Numbered from the stretch's first letter, positions 46,691 through 58,405 are shown. The stretch: 64,000 nucleotides of DNA from Hexactinellida sp. DTS-2022 (GCA_028753945.1 JAPNXP010000016.1:682001-746000); one strand, 5' to 3'. Notes: generated by a model not told the origin, from the sequence alone. Numbers and translations are program-made.

Positions 46691-47251
46691 TTTATGTAGA
46701 ACATTGAGAAAATTTACTAGTTTCGGCAAAAAAACTCCCATCTATAATAATTAATTGTGCATTTTGGGAGAGTACTGTGCCATGTTGTATGTAAAATTAA
46801 TTCCCGTGGAAAATTGAATCCAACCATGGATGTCGTGAAATATTGATTTAATAATATCGTTAAGTATTTTATATACCCTACATCGTATTCATATCATTGA
46901 ACAAGTCAGTATTTCGACTTGTGGATTATGCATACGGATAAGACGTACCTCGGTTAGTACGTACTTTTTCTGTCTCCCAGGGTGGTACGTCATATCAGGT
47001 TGGCAACCAAATATCAACTATTCGGCAAATAATATTCGGTTCAACAAAATATATAAGTATTCGGTTTCAACCTTGATTATAACTTCTAAGAGATTGGCAA
47101 TTGCGGTATCATTAAGTAAGGCGACTGTTTTTGCATCAGTTTTTTCCTACCGCACCTTATTATTAACAGAATTGTCATATTGTCAATTCTTAAGTTGACT
47201 AATTAATGAAAATTGACACATAATATTAGGCCATGTTAATGATGATATTGT

Positions 47252-47560
47252 TTCAGCTCCATACGAAGTCTATCTGAGGATGCGGGCGTGGGATCTCATT
47301 ATTTGATGACGACATAGTTAATAATTATATGAGCAAATATTCTAATTTGTGAGAGCTTATTGATAAAAATGCAATCTTAGGTAATGATGTTTCTGATTTT
47401 GTTAATAGCTACTGTGGCTATTTTAGAGTGTGTTAACAGTTAATCCTACCAAAAAATTGGCAACATTTCAAAGTAACTTTGAAATGCAGGTGGAATAATG
47501 GAAATAATGACAATATTCGGGCGGGAGTGATACTGACGCGGGCGTTGGAGCTGAAACAAG
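47252..47560. mobile_element. Possible inverted-repeat element, TTTCAGCTCCA ends
   Basis: TTTCAGCTCCA at the left and TGGAGCTGAAA at the right, with GCGGGCGTGG/GGCGGGAGTG just inside. TSD not resolved. Confidence 0.4.
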
Positions 47561-48327
47561 ATTCCAACTAACAGTGGCCTAATGGATAATTAATAATTTA
47601 CTATGTATTTAGAATTAGACAACTTACGAAAAATTTGTGGCAAGATTAACTATTTAAACACAAAATATATTTCCAAAAAAGTGGGGGGAAAATCTTAAAT
47701 ATAGCACTATGGAAGTATAACTAATAAGTCTCATACAAATATTTTTAGTACACTAGATGTTTTGTTCTGATTAAAAGGTTTTGGTAATTTCGGTGCGGAT
47801 TATCGAGGTTCTCATTTTATAGATGCCTATAGAAAAAGGTTTACTTCACCAATCCGAAAGAATTCACAAATCGTAAAATTTGAATCAGAATCAATCATTT
47901 CAATTGGCCGGTAAATAATTGAATTTAGTAAAGGTAATTATACGAGGCTTACACAGACTGTAAGACGTCAGGCATGTGGATAGAGCTATGTTAACAAAAG
48001 TTAACATATATAGAGGAATTTGGTAATCATTTTTAGTAAATTATAACGGGAGTTGTACGCGAAGCGGGAAATTATACGAAATTTTTGCAAGTTGAAAATA
48101 TGGTTGTCAACTTTCAAGATTTACTATAGATAAGTAGTATAACTGCCTAACGAAAATGAATGTATAAAATGATTTTCTTTAAAGTAAGAATAAAATATAT
48201 ATAAACTAAACAATACTATATATATAATATAAAATTCGCGGAAAGATATTGAAAAGGCAATAAAAAATTATCCATCATAAATACAGATTATACGGATATA
48301 CAAATATCTTTAGATACAACAAAAAGT

Positions 48328-51300
48328 TTATAAGCTATTTCTCCGCTTCAGTATTGTAACTGGTTGGCTGTCCGTATCAATTCCAGCGAAACTACGTACA
48401 GGCTCTAACTGCAGTGCAATTGGATCATCTTCTGGAGGAAAGGTTTTGGGCAAAGTAGAGTAGCCCTCTTCGTGAGTTAATTCACATTTCGATAGTTTAC
48501 TATTTAGTGGATTGTTAACCATATTAGTGAACTCTATTTCTCCAAAATTAAGTTCTTCCAGTAGCTTGCTGTCAATCTTTTTCGTTGTCTTTTTATATAT
48601 TTTTGAGGCTTTTTTGCGGAATGTTAACTTCCAATCTCTCGATACTTCGTCTTCGATCACTTTAGAAACGAGATTGTACTCATGGATTCGATTATACATA
48701 TTCTGTTGACGATCTCGAATACGTTCATCAGCATTTTTCTTCAACAAAGATGATGTAATTGGTGCTTCATCCAGTTTTTTTGCTGCTAAATTTAAGTTTG
48801 TAAATGAGCTGGACTGGAAAAGCTCTTCTCGGAACCGAAAATCATTTGACCGTTTAACTTTAAAGGATCTATGCTTTACAAGCTTTGTAGCGTGCTGCTT
48901 TTCGGGTTCATTCAAATTGGGTGTCGAAATAGTGTTGGGATTTTTAGAAGTCAGAATGGGACTGTCAATAGTAATTGGGTTTTCGAAGAAATTATTGTAC
49001 CCATGTTCTCCAGAAATAATACTAGATGGAATCGGTGCAACGGTTGGTGAAGTCTCATTTGATAATGGAAATAATTCCTGTTGGTAGGGTTTTTCTAGAG
49101 GAATTTCCCAATTGAACTCATTGGTTAGGTTTTGCATGTGTGAGGAATTTCTTTTATCATGTGGTGATGTTACATACGGATTGCATTCTGTAGAGCCGCC
49201 CATGTAAGTCTCTATATCTTGTTCTTCATCCAAGTTAACACGACCTTTGGATTTGGTTGATTTCAACCAGAGTCGCCAGTTGAAGTAACGTACCCATAGA
49301 GCAGTATGTGCAAGAAATAGAAATATTATTGTCATTCCAAGTAGAATGAGAATATGTTGATAGGGCTGAATGTTTATAAAATCGAATTGTAGTAAAGTGT
49401 AATTTGCTGAGGAAGTAAAGCATTCTAATTCAGATTCATATGGACACGTCGACTGCATATTATCCAAGATAATCCTAGCACTAGCAGAAAAGCCATAAAA
49501 ATTAGGATTGATAACGAAGAGCCACTGATAATAGACAGGCATCAGGTGAATAGGCACAAAAAATCCACCAGCAAATCCGGCAACAGATGCTATAATTGGC
49601 GAAATACGATGAGCAATTGTTGGGAAACAGAATATTATAAACATTAACAGTGCAATCCAAGTTTGATTCAAAGCTAAATTAATAACCGCAACTTGGGAAA
49701 ACACCCAAATATCATACGCCACAACTTGAACCACGAAAAGATACAAAATAGCGCAACATATTAATACAGGTATAAATGCCATGCTGACGAAACGTACAAA
49801 ACCTTGAAATACTAAGTCTATAGCGTATCCTGCGCCATCAGCTCTCTCCTGTGCGTATATCTTCAATGTAGGCTGAAAATAAGTAAACATTATTGGAAAC
49901 ATGAATAGTGCACTCGCGACGCTATACACACAGAATCCGGAAATAATCAAAATAGCCTCAGAGGCCTGTTTGTAAGCAGAACCCAAGAGAAGCCCGTATA
50001 CAGTGAATATGAGTGGCAGGTAAATTAATTGACTCCAAGTTGCCCGTATAGATGCACGTGCCTCCCATGCCGTTAAACGACTGATAAAAGACGATGATTT
50101 TAAGCCTTTGTATTGTCTGCTTACTGGACCGAAATATTTCTTCCGTTGATGTTGAGCGTGACAAATCGCATCGTAAATTTCTTCACTCTCTTCAGTCAGA
50201 CGGTAATAGCTTAAAATGGCTGAGCGCGACTCCTTACTACCCAATATATCCATTATGACATCTGCTGGATTATGTTTCTCAATATCAGGCAGTTTGAATC
50301 CGCGAGTGTAAGCAAATGCCCTGTGCGCGTTTACGAAAACTTCATATGCTTTTTCAGGTACACCATGATAGGCTATTTGTCCACGACATAAGAGAATAAT
50401 TTTATTGAAGAGGTGGAATATCTCTAGCCTCGGTTGGTGGATAGTAACTATAACAGTACGATCACTGGCAGCTACATGGTTAAGGTAGGTTAGAAGCTCG
50501 TAAGACGATGAAGCATCCAACCCAGAAGTAGGTTCGTCGAGGAATAGTAGACTTGGTCTTTTTAAAAGCTGTACAGCAACACTCAAACGCCGTCTTTGCC
50601 CCCCACTTAGTCCTGGCCCTCCGGCCCTTCCTATCTTAGTGTCAGCGAGATCGACGAGGAATGTTTCGCGAAGTACTTCCTCCACTCTTTCCAGTTTGTG
50701 ATGTAGTGTCATTGAGGAGGGTAGACGCATGAAAGCTGATAGAGTCAAGTTCTCCCTTACAGTCAACTCTTCATAGTACGGTTGTGCTTGCTGCAATACG
50801 TAGCCAGTGTTGGCGACAAACCATGAACGAACTGATCGAACAGCGAAACCGTTCACAAAGACACGACCTTCGATACTGCCAATTTGTCTTCGATCGGTTA
50901 ACAAATCAAGAAGGGTTGTTTTTCCAGAGCCAGACGGTCCCATGATGGCGACTAATTCTCCTGGATTGAATAGAGCAGAAATGCCTTTCAAAATGGTGCG
51001 AGAATTCTGTTTGAGAGGGTTAATTAACGAGGAATTCCTCTTATTGTCTTCGGGTGGAAATGAAGCAACACGTTGCAAAGTTTCAAAAAGCACCGAGTCT
51101 TCCTTCTCGAGTCTCTTCTTCTTGTAAGGACTGTCTTCGAAATTCATCGTTTGGCATCTCTTCATCTTCCTTGGAGAATTCTTAAGTAAACTAGCGTTAT
51201 CTTCATTCTGAAAATCACTTATACTCCCTAAACTACTTTCTTTAGGGATATGGATTGGAGAAACATTCTGAAAATCATTAAACGAATTTTCAGTTGGAAG

Positions 51301-53067
51301 TTTTCCTGAAAAAGTATGTCTCCTTCGTGTCTGTTTCCTATCGAGTGTTTTCAGCATGTCTTCTGTTATAGTGTCGAGAGATTTCAAAACCATTGGTTCG
51401 ATGTCCTCCTCTTCGTAGCGAAGCCTACTCGCTGCCAAAGCAGAGATGTTAACTTTATATTCTATATCGAGACAGGCCAAGGTAACTGTGTCATCAGGAT
51501 CGCATTTCATTATTTGGTAGCTACTAGTACTTCCACGAAGTTTCTCCGCTTTGGTACGAAGTTTTTGATGACGTTCAACGTAACGTCTTTGAAGCCTCTT
51601 TACCCATAAATACCGTACTGACAAACCGAATTTAAAAATAGTGCTTAGTAGAACAATAGTGAGTACAACGGCAATGAGAGTATACTGTACGCTCACCGGC
51701 CAAAATGGTGTACCTAAACCAAGTGTAATTGTTTCAGGACATTTGCTGTTACAATGAGGACTCTTACAGCTCTCACGGTAAAAAATTATACTACCATTTT
51801 TCCATTCAGTAATTGCATCACGAATAGTAATTGAAGTTTTGTTGTATGTAATGCGATCAAGTTTGAGTACATATTCCGTCCAAATTCCAGGTTTGATAGC
51901 CAAGTTAAAATATGAATTAACGTATTGTTCAGCTATATTTACTGCGAATAAACCGAACGGACCGTCTACCCACAAAGAAGAAGTTGCAAGAAAAACATGT
52001 TGTAAACAGGATGAAGCAATAAAACTAAAATTTGGATGGAATGATTCCACTAGTTGTAGGCTGTGATTCATTGCACCACCAAATTCAGTGATAATGCGAA
52101 GGATTGTAAATATTAATATATTATCCTGGTTAATGTCACCTAGAGTTTGATTCAATAGGTATATGTCATATAGACTGAACACAATAAGAGTTTTCATTTC
52201 AAGGGGATAAAAACTGGGGTTAGTTAGCATACAGGGAGCAGATAGACAACAAGGTACTCCGTGCCGAAATAGCTGGCAGGATGGGAATGCTGGCAAATTG
52301 TAATAGAGAACACTGTTTTTAGTGAGTTCGAAAGATTCCTGGAAATTTATGAACCAAGAAGAATCTCCCAAAATAGAAAGCTCTACTGAAGGGGAAAGAA
52401 ATGACCGCAGAGTTTTAGCGTGAGTGTAGAGTGCCACTCCTCCTGCTGAAGAGCCGGAGAATAAAACATCAGAAGCCTCATTCAATTTGAATTTTTGTGT
52501 CAATTCAGTAAATAAACTCTGAAGAATAATACTGCCACGAAAGGTGAATTGAAAAGATTCAGTTTTTGTGTTAGAAAAATTGAACTTACTTGAGTTCATA
52601 TCACCACCGATGCCAAACCACAAATCACTAGTGCAGTAAGGTACAAGCACATGTATATAATTATGGAAAGAAGGGTTTAGATTAGGATCGATTGAAAGTA
52701 TGTCAAACCCATCAATGCCTTCTGACAACATTCCTGGCGGGAAGAAAGACTCAATACTCGACATTAAACTTGAGACCATGTGGTTATCTACAGTTCTTTT
52801 CGCACGAAAATTTCTGAATCTATAATTACAGTCATCAGGGGTAGAGCAAACACCCCCACTTTCTAAGAAAATTACCCACCGATTTTCGGCGATAGCTAAA
52901 GATTGATTGACTGTTGATGAAATGAAATAACCAGCATGTGTATAATCATTACAGAGTGCTTTAGAGTCTTCAAAACGATTCCATAATAATTTCCCACTTG
53001 TACATGTTGAAAAGGTGATTAAGAATATTAACAAAAGAGAGAATATTGCAATTCTATTAATGAACAT
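48328..53067 (-). CDS. Notum/pectinacetylesterase-like hydrolase fused to an ABCG half-transporter
   Basis: 1579 residues in one exon. N-terminal signal sequence (1-22), then a Notum/PAE-type alpha/beta hydrolase domain (about 28-400): WVIFLESGGVC oxyanion block (64-74), nucleophile Ser207 in GSSAGG, Asp301 in SLYDIYLL and His357 in SSCLQHVF, i.e. a complete triad, plus many N-glycosylation sites. A transmembrane helix (about 458-478) leads to a cytosolic ABC domain: Walker A GPSGSGKTT (710-718), signature LSGGQRRR (about 818), Walker B LLFLDEPTSGLD (about 840), H-loop TIHQP (about 876). An ABC2-type six-helix domain follows (about 1010-1290), then an unusual hydrophilic tail of about 290 residues. 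Domain order NBD-TMD is the ABCG (White) type, usually lipid or xenobiotic export. The hydrolase should face the lumen or outside. The 5' end is duplicated at 63851-64000. Confidence 0.93.
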   Translation of the reverse strand: MFINRIAIFSLLLIFLITFSTCTSGKLLWNRFEDSKALCNDYTHAGYFISSTVNQSLAIAENRWVIFLESGGVCSTPDDCNYRFRNFRAKRTVDNHMVSSLMSSIESFFPPGMLSEGIDGFDILSIDPNLNPSFHNYIHVLVPYCTSDLWFGIGGDMNSSKFNFSNTKTESFQFTFRGSIILQSLFTELTQKFKLNEASDVLFSGSSAGGVALYTHAKTLRSFLSPSVELSILGDSSWFINFQESFELTKNSVLYYNLPAFPSCQLFRHGVPCCLSAPCMLTNPSFYPLEMKTLIVFSLYDIYLLNQTLGDINQDNILIFTILRIITEFGGAMNHSLQLVESFHPNFSFIASSCLQHVFLATSSLWVDGPFGLFAVNIAEQYVNSYFNLAIKPGIWTEYVLKLDRITYNKTSITIRDAITEWKNGSIIFYRESCKSPHCNSKCPETITLGLGTPFWPVSVQYTLIAVVLTIVLLSTIFKFGLSVRYLWVKRLQRRYVERHQKLRTKAEKLRGSTSSYQIMKCDPDDTVTLACLDIEYKVNISALAASRLRYEEEDIEPMVLKSLDTITEDMLKTLDRKQTRRRHTFSGKLPTENSFNDFQNVSPIHIPKESSLGSISDFQNEDNASLLKNSPRKMKRCQTMNFEDSPYKKKRLEKEDSVLFETLQRVASFPPEDNKRNSSLINPLKQNSRTILKGISALFNPGELVAIMGPSGSGKTTLLDLLTDRRQIGSIEGRVFVNGFAVRSVRSWFVANTGYVLQQAQPYYEELTVRENLTLSAFMRLPSSMTLHHKLERVEEVLRETFLVDLADTKIGRAGGPGLSGGQRRRLSVAVQLLKRPSLLFLDEPTSGLDASSSYELLTYLNHVAASDRTVIVTIHQPRLEIFHLFNKIILLCRGQIAYHGVPEKAYEVFVNAHRAFAYTRGFKLPDIEKHNPADVIMDILGSKESRSAILSYYRLTEESEEIYDAICHAQHQRKKYFGPVSRQYKGLKSSSFISRLTAWEARASIRATWSQLIYLPLIFTVYGLLLGSAYKQASEAILIISGFCVYSVASALFMFPIMFTYFQPTLKIYAQERADGAGYAIDLVFQGFVRFVSMAFIPVLICCAILYLFVVQVVAYDIWVFSQVAVINLALNQTWIALLMFIIFCFPTIAHRISPIIASVAGFAGGFFVPIHLMPVYYQWLFVINPNFYGFSASARIILDNMQSTCPYESELECFTSSANYTLLQFDFINIQPYQHILILLGMTIIFLFLAHTALWVRYFNWRLWLKSTKSKGRVNLDEEQDIETYMGGSTECNPYVTSPHDKRNSSHMQNLTNEFNWEIPLEKPYQQELFPLSNETSPTVAPIPSSIISGEHGYNNFFENPITIDSPILTSKNPNTISTPNLNEPEKQHATKLVKHRSFKVKRSNDFRFREELFQSSSFTNLNLAAKKLDEAPITSSLLKKNADERIRDRQQNMYNRIHEYNLVSKVIEDEVSRDWKLTFRKKASKIYKKTTKKIDSKLLEELNFGEIEFTNMVNNPLNSKLSKCELTHEEGYSTLPKTFPPEDDPIALQLEPVRSFAGIDTDSQPVTILKRRNSL

Positions 53068-54719
53068 TTTTAAATCCCTTCTGAGAGCCTAAATACATAG
53101 ATAAATATCTAAATTAGTATACAGTAAACAACCGAAAATATAACGAAACACAGTGGATTCTAGTTAATACGAAAACGGAGAAATATCGCTTAAGGCGAAT
53201 AAAGTTTAATCCCCGGACTCAACGGACTCAACCTAAAAATGTTGCGAACACTGAGATATACAAAGACTACTTTTACAATAGAATAAATATGAATATTATA
53301 AAAGTGATTAAAATAAATATAAATGTTCAGATAAAAATAAAAACATTCGTTGGTCAAATGTATTGCTTACTAATTAATAAAGAAATAGACTGTCTAAGAA
53401 GTTTTTTCAAACATCGAAGTGATACACATTTTATAAGGAGAAAGTTCACCATAGCAAGTTTCGTAGGGCAACACTTCTCCATCAACTGACAGAATACCAT
53501 TCCGCGGGTAAATTGGAGTGAAACGAAAAGCTCTTATTTTGGTGTATGAAAACGCTGAAAATACTTTCATATCATCTTGTTTTAGTGGGGCGGATTAGCT
53601 TAACAATTGTGCATTTAATGATAAAAGCATCAAATTTGTTGTGCAACTAGAAAAATGTATATATGATGATTTAAGATCGGGAGGCACCTAGAATTCGACC
53701 TCTATGGTTCCAATTATGTCATTTTAATGCCCATATATGGTAAATTGGTAATATGACTAATACTCAGCTAATGAACCTTATATTGCTTCCAAATGTATTA
53801 TTTAGGTATAGGAAGTCGGCTATTCTGAACATTTTTGCTGTTGGAAGCTAAACTCTATCTAGTACAGAAAATGTGTTAGCCAATTGGTTCCAATTATGTC
53901 CATATATGGTCATGTGACTAATAATCCCGATTTTTTTCGAAATATCGTTTCCAAATGCATTATTTAGGTATAGGAAGTCGGCTATTCTGAACATTTTTAC
54001 TGTTGGAAGCTAAGTTCTATCTAGTACAGAAATGAGTAAACCAATTTGATTCCAATCATGTCCATATATGGTCATATGACTAATAATTCGGCTACATACC
54101 TTATTATAGGAAATTAACGCGAATTGCTCCTAATGTGTCAGAACACAACTTGAACGAGTAAAATGCCTTGATCTTGTATGGGACAGGTATATTGATGACA
54201 GCCTAAAAGGCGCTGCTAGAGCCAAACGTGGCAAAGGTGTGCGAGACGAGCAGTGACTCTGCATCTATACCAAGAAATTGGCAGGATTTTTTGCGTGTAG
54301 ATGAGAATAAAAAATAACTCTGGGAGTTCCTATCGAGTCAACAGCTCCATCCAGGAACAAGAAAAAGAAATCATTGTTACTAATGGGAGGAAGTTTTGTG
54401 CTTTCCTCATCGAAAATATCTAGCAACATTGACGCCATGTCTCCATGTATAGGCAGATACCGTCCGTACATACTCTAATAGTAGCCCCTATTCGAATAAT
54501 CGCCTACCTCCAATAATAGTCCCCCCCCCCCCAAATTAGCAAATACAAATTTACCACCGGTACCCTGAGTAAATTTATTTATCTAATATTAGTCGCATTA
54601 CGATTATCAACCGATTCTACTAAATAAATTGTATCAACATGTGATATTCTCGAAAAGTAACAAAAATTATTGGTAAAAAATGGCCTAAAAAAACAATAAT
54701 CGCCTAGGCTACTATTCGA

Positions 54720-55110
54720 ATAAATACGGTACTCGCTTGCTGCTACATGCAACACATGCCTCAGAAAACCACCAAAAAATACTTATACGTACAGTAGACA
54801 CAGTCGTTGTAGTCCTTGCCATAATGGTTTCACAAACACTAAAAGCACAATCTGAGCTCTGGGTTGCCTTTGGAACTGGAAAGCGGTATCGTTTTCTGGC
54901 TGCACATAAAATATGTGCTGCTCTTGGAAAAGAAGCTTCACGTGCTCTTCCACTGGACTACTCTCCCCGAAGCAGCGAAAGCGTGTTATGAACTAATCTG
55001 TTGTGGCTACAAAAAGGTTGTCGTGGCCAATGCAAATGCAAAAGAGCTAATCTGCAATGCACTGCTCTTTGTGCATGTGAAGGAGAGTGTGCGCAGGACT
55101 AGCTATATAT
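54720..55110 (+). pseudogene. Transposon-associated ORF remnant (TRLLLHA...CxC type)
   Basis: The plus-strand frame begins TRLLLHATHAS, then KILIRTVDT.VVVLA, ELWVAFGTGKRYRFL and LGKEASRALP, a pattern I know from repeat-associated ORFs of invertebrate genomes. After a frameshift or deletion near 54960 another frame gives a cysteine-rich end (CKCKRANLQCTALCACEGEC) typical of the same ORFs. Only the C-terminal part remains. A minus-strand frame at 54265-54471 may be another relic. Confidence 0.6.
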
Positions 55111-55179
55111 CGTATTGTTTCCATTATATTTTTAACAACTTTGTAGTCTAATTTAGGATTCATAATTTTCAATAAAATA

Positions 55180-55337
55180 CAGTGGATGCCGGTTATAAGC
55201 ACATCGTCGGGAACTGCACTTAAGGTGCTTATAACCGACATGAATTATACAGGCTATATGACAACCGTTTTCCAACATAGTATGCTTATATACGATATGT
55301 TCTTATAACCGGTGTGCTAATATCCGACATCTACTGT
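55180..55337. mobile_element. TA-flanked MITE, CAGTAGATGTCGG family, copy 3 (reverse)
   Basis: CAGTGGATGCCGGTTATAAG and ATATCCGACATCTACTG ends, TA outside. Nested within the 53583-56046 transposon. Confidence 0.8.
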
Positions 55338-57976
55338 ATTTGACATTTAGTTAAGTTGTTAGTGGAAAAAGTTGTGATAAATATCAAAGACACAAACATA
55401 ATGTTTATGACCTATAAATTGGCTATAATGGCCTTTTGAGTACGGATAAAATGTTCAGGTACCACTCTAAGTTTAAATGTTCATCAGAAAATGTAATTTG
55501 ATTGTGCCAAGTTTGGAGCTTTTATCAGAAAAAGTTACTATTATTCGTTTGAGGTGATTTATATTATGAAACCAAATTGGCTAACTCATTTCTGTACTAG
55601 ATAGAACTTAGCTTCCAACAGTAAATCTTCAGAATAGCCGAATTCATATACCTAAATAATACATTTGGAAACGATATTTCGAAAAAAATCGGGATTATTA
55701 GTCACATGACCATATATGGACATAATTGGAACCAATTGGCTAACACATTTTCTGTACTAGATAGAGTTTAGCTTCCAACAGCAAAAATGTTCAGAATAGC
55801 CGACTTCCTATACCTAAATAATACATTTGGAAGCAATATAAGGTTCATTAGCTGAGTATTAGTCATATTACCAATTTACCATATATGGGCATTAAAATGA
55901 CATAATTGGAACCATAGAGGTCGAATTCTAGGTGCCTCCCGATCTTAAATCATCATATATACATTTTTCTAGTTGCACAACAAATTTGATGCTTTTATCA
56001 CTAAATGCACAATTGTTATTAAAATCTTAGCTAATCCGCCCCACTATTTGGCTTCACTGAGAAGCTTTATGATTTGGAGACGGCTGACGTTCTCAAATGG
56101 TAGATTTACAAGAGTGAAATGTCCACTACCAAAGGGGTGCATTGGTGGGAGAAAGAAATCGTGTGACAACATAGGTACAAGGGTAATGAAGAGATTTGTA
56201 AAAGGACCCTCAAGCCCGATCCAAGAAGTTTCATCAACTTCTTCCAAGGGAACGTCAGCGTAAACTGAATTAATGTCATCAAAAGGTAAGTATGAAATAT
56301 TAGCTCTATAAGGATGTCTATTCAAAAGTTTCAACAGTGCACCAACTATAAACCGAATTTCACCTACCCTCCTTATCACCTCAGACTGAATAGCCACATC
56401 CCCCGTATAACCCCAATTGAAAATCAGAAAAAAGTATGATTTTACAGACCCTTGTTTGTATGAACAAACATCAAAGGATTGTGTTGATCCGTAAATACCC
56501 TTTACGAAAACAAATCCCGCATTCAACACCGAATATTCCTCATGTGAGTAATATAATATAGCACCGATCATAGCATTTCCACTGCCACAAGGAATAATTC
56601 CTAAGGGTTTTTGGATGGCAATACTCGCATCATCACGCGCTAAAAGTCCATTCAAGGCTTCGTGTACGAGACCATCGCCACTTAGAAACAGTAGAGCATC
56701 CCACTTTTCCAAATTTTCATGCTGGAGTCTCTCTTTTGCATGACCAGCCCTTTCTGTTATGAAAAGTTCGAATTCAATGCCTGCATCTCTCAAGAACGGA
56801 TCAACTGACTTATGAAATATATTAAGCGCACTTCGAGAGCCACTGAATGGATTCAGAAGCACTAACACGCGTTTTTTGCTAAGTAATTCTTCATCACTTA
56901 GTGCCTTTACACATTTGTATTTTCTCTGCACAAATTTACGACCATCTAAGTTAATTCTATCAATCCAATTTCGCTGTAGATCATTGATATCAAGAGGTGG
57001 TTGAGGGGTAAAACGTAGGACAGATCTTTTACGTATTTTACCATTCATTTTGTTTACTCCTATCGTCACATAGCTAATAATTTCTACCAGCACAAGCTCA
57101 TTTTTTTTATTCATAATTTTGTATGAAGTACAGTGCAAAAAATCTTCCCATTTAACAACTCTACAATTAGCAAAGTCAAAATTTTTAACTTCACTTTTTT
57201 CTTTAGAGACATCCTGAAAATGTTGGTGTTGGATTGGATAATTTTTTGACTGAGACTTCGGTTTTACCAATTCAAAAACCAAACCAATATCGTAAATGCT
57301 TGCTGAGGCAAGTTCTTTTCCTGGATACAGGTCAACTTCGCCGATTGTAATTGTACTATTACTCCGGCTAATTTCCTCTTTCAAAGCTTGTTCTGTGGAA
57401 ACATCTTCATTCTTATTAATAAGAGGACTAGCCATTTTACTAATACGAAAACACAATCAACAAGTATTTTTAGTGTGAAAATTCAGAACAAATATCTCCG
57501 GTGTAAGGAAAGATATCGAAAAGAAACGAAATACGTCGGATTCCATAAATTTATGTTATTATTCCATTTGAACTATATAATTCATCCCCACTTCCCCAAT
57601 TATTAGTGAATTAATTAATTCATAACCCACTAAGTACTATAGGCATATTTGAAGAATATCTTAATTAATTAATCAAATTATATTCATTGTATTTGTATCC
57701 CTAACAAAAGGGGCGGTCGCAGGATATGGCCAGCGGGGGCAGGGGAGGGGCTTTTGCCTTTTGCCACTGCTAACGAAGGAAAGAAAATTCAGTTTCGAGA
57801 TTAATTAAATCACGAGTTCCCAATCTCAGTTGAAGGAATGATGGTGTGGTACAAACAAAAGCAAAAGCAAGTCTATTTGTAAATACGGTGGAGTTGCTTT
57901 ATTAGCAACTCCACTATTGCAATATTATATTGCTTTAATAGCAACAGCTTTTCGGGTGCCAACTCACTCACTGGCA

Positions 57977-58127
57977 GGGTTGTATCAACTCATTTTGAGT
58001 TGGCAAAACAACTCATTTTTTGTCTACCAACTCATTCAACTCATTCATTTTGCTGTTATCAACTCATTCAACTCATTCAAGAAAATGAGTTGATTCTGCC
58101 AACTCAAATTGAATTGATACAACCCTG
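57977..58127. mobile_element. 151-bp hAT MITE with CAACTCATT repeats
   Basis: CAGGGTTGTATCAACTCA and TGAATTGATACAACCCTG ends with about eight AACTCATT motifs inside. No clean TSD. Confidence 0.7.
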
Positions 58128-58222
58128 GGGCCCGGCCTGTCACTCCCAAACGTGATAATACTGTTAATTTGATTCCTCTAATAGCAACCACATTTTTTGC
58201 AAACCGGAGACTGTAATTAAAT

Positions 58223-58405
58223 AGTCGACTTCGCTTAATAGAGCCTCCTCGGGACCCGGTTACTTTGACCCGATTAAGCGGAGAAATCTATTAACCGAAA
58301 ATATTTTAAGCAAAACTCTCATTCTGTCCTATAAATCCTGTGAATTTTGACCCCATTAAGCGGAGAAATCTATTAACCGGTAGCTCTATTAAGCGAAGTT
58401 GACTG
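58223..58405. mobile_element. MITE, CGCTTAATAGAG family, copy 3
   Basis: AGTCGACTTCGCTTAATAGA and TCTATTAAGCGAAGTTGACT ends; interior matches 19023-19207 (CTCGGGACC, GACCCGATTAAGCGGAG). Confidence 0.8.

Larger units (their letters stand above)
46420..48327. other. Intergenic between nucleoporin and ABCG genes
   Basis: Contains the promoter side of the nucleoporin gene and the 3' end of the ABCG gene. Elements: 46541-46690, a CAACTATTCGGCAAATAATATT-type piece (about 47020-47085) and 47252-47560. No gene seen. Confidence 0.5.
53583..56046. mobile_element. 2.46-kb transposon with ~470-bp TIRs inside the sphingosine kinase gene
   Basis: Ends TAGTGGGGCGGATTAGCT and AGCTAATCCGCCCCACTA; long inverted arms 53583-54110 and about 55560-56046 contain two tandem versions of TTCCAATTATGTC...CTATCTAGTACAG. 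TTT is duplicated outside (53580-53582 and 56047-56049). The inside carries TE-ORF remnants, a poly-C run at 54523-54532 and the MITE 55180-55337. Superfamily not settled. Confidence 0.8.
53394..57435 (-). pseudogene. Sphingosine kinase paralogue 1, interrupted near its C-terminus by a transposon
   Basis: Lipid kinase making sphingosine-1-phosphate. Codons 1-463 are 57435-56047. The DAGK-type catalytic domain has VLVLLNPFSGS (190-200), SGDGLVHEALNGL (252-264) and PCGSGNA (282-288), then the second lobe with the WGYTGDVAIQSEVIRRVGE block typical of sphingosine kinases. At 56046 the frame meets a TAG that belongs to a 2464-bp element. The missing last 61 codons (ending SMFEKTS) are intact at 53579-53394 on the other side. 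Rejoining through the AAA duplication gives 524 residues aligning without gaps to paralogue 2. If unspliced, the product lacks the C-terminal block containing DGEVLPYE, so activity is doubtful. Met at 57435 is preferred over 57456 by comparison with paralogue 2 (both start MAS). No other lesion. Confidence 0.85.

Noticed and set aside
53583..56046. CACTA-superfamily assignment for the transposon in the sphingosine kinase gene
   Set aside because: The 3-bp duplication fits, but the element begins TAGTG and ends CACTA, the reverse of CACTA...TAGTG.
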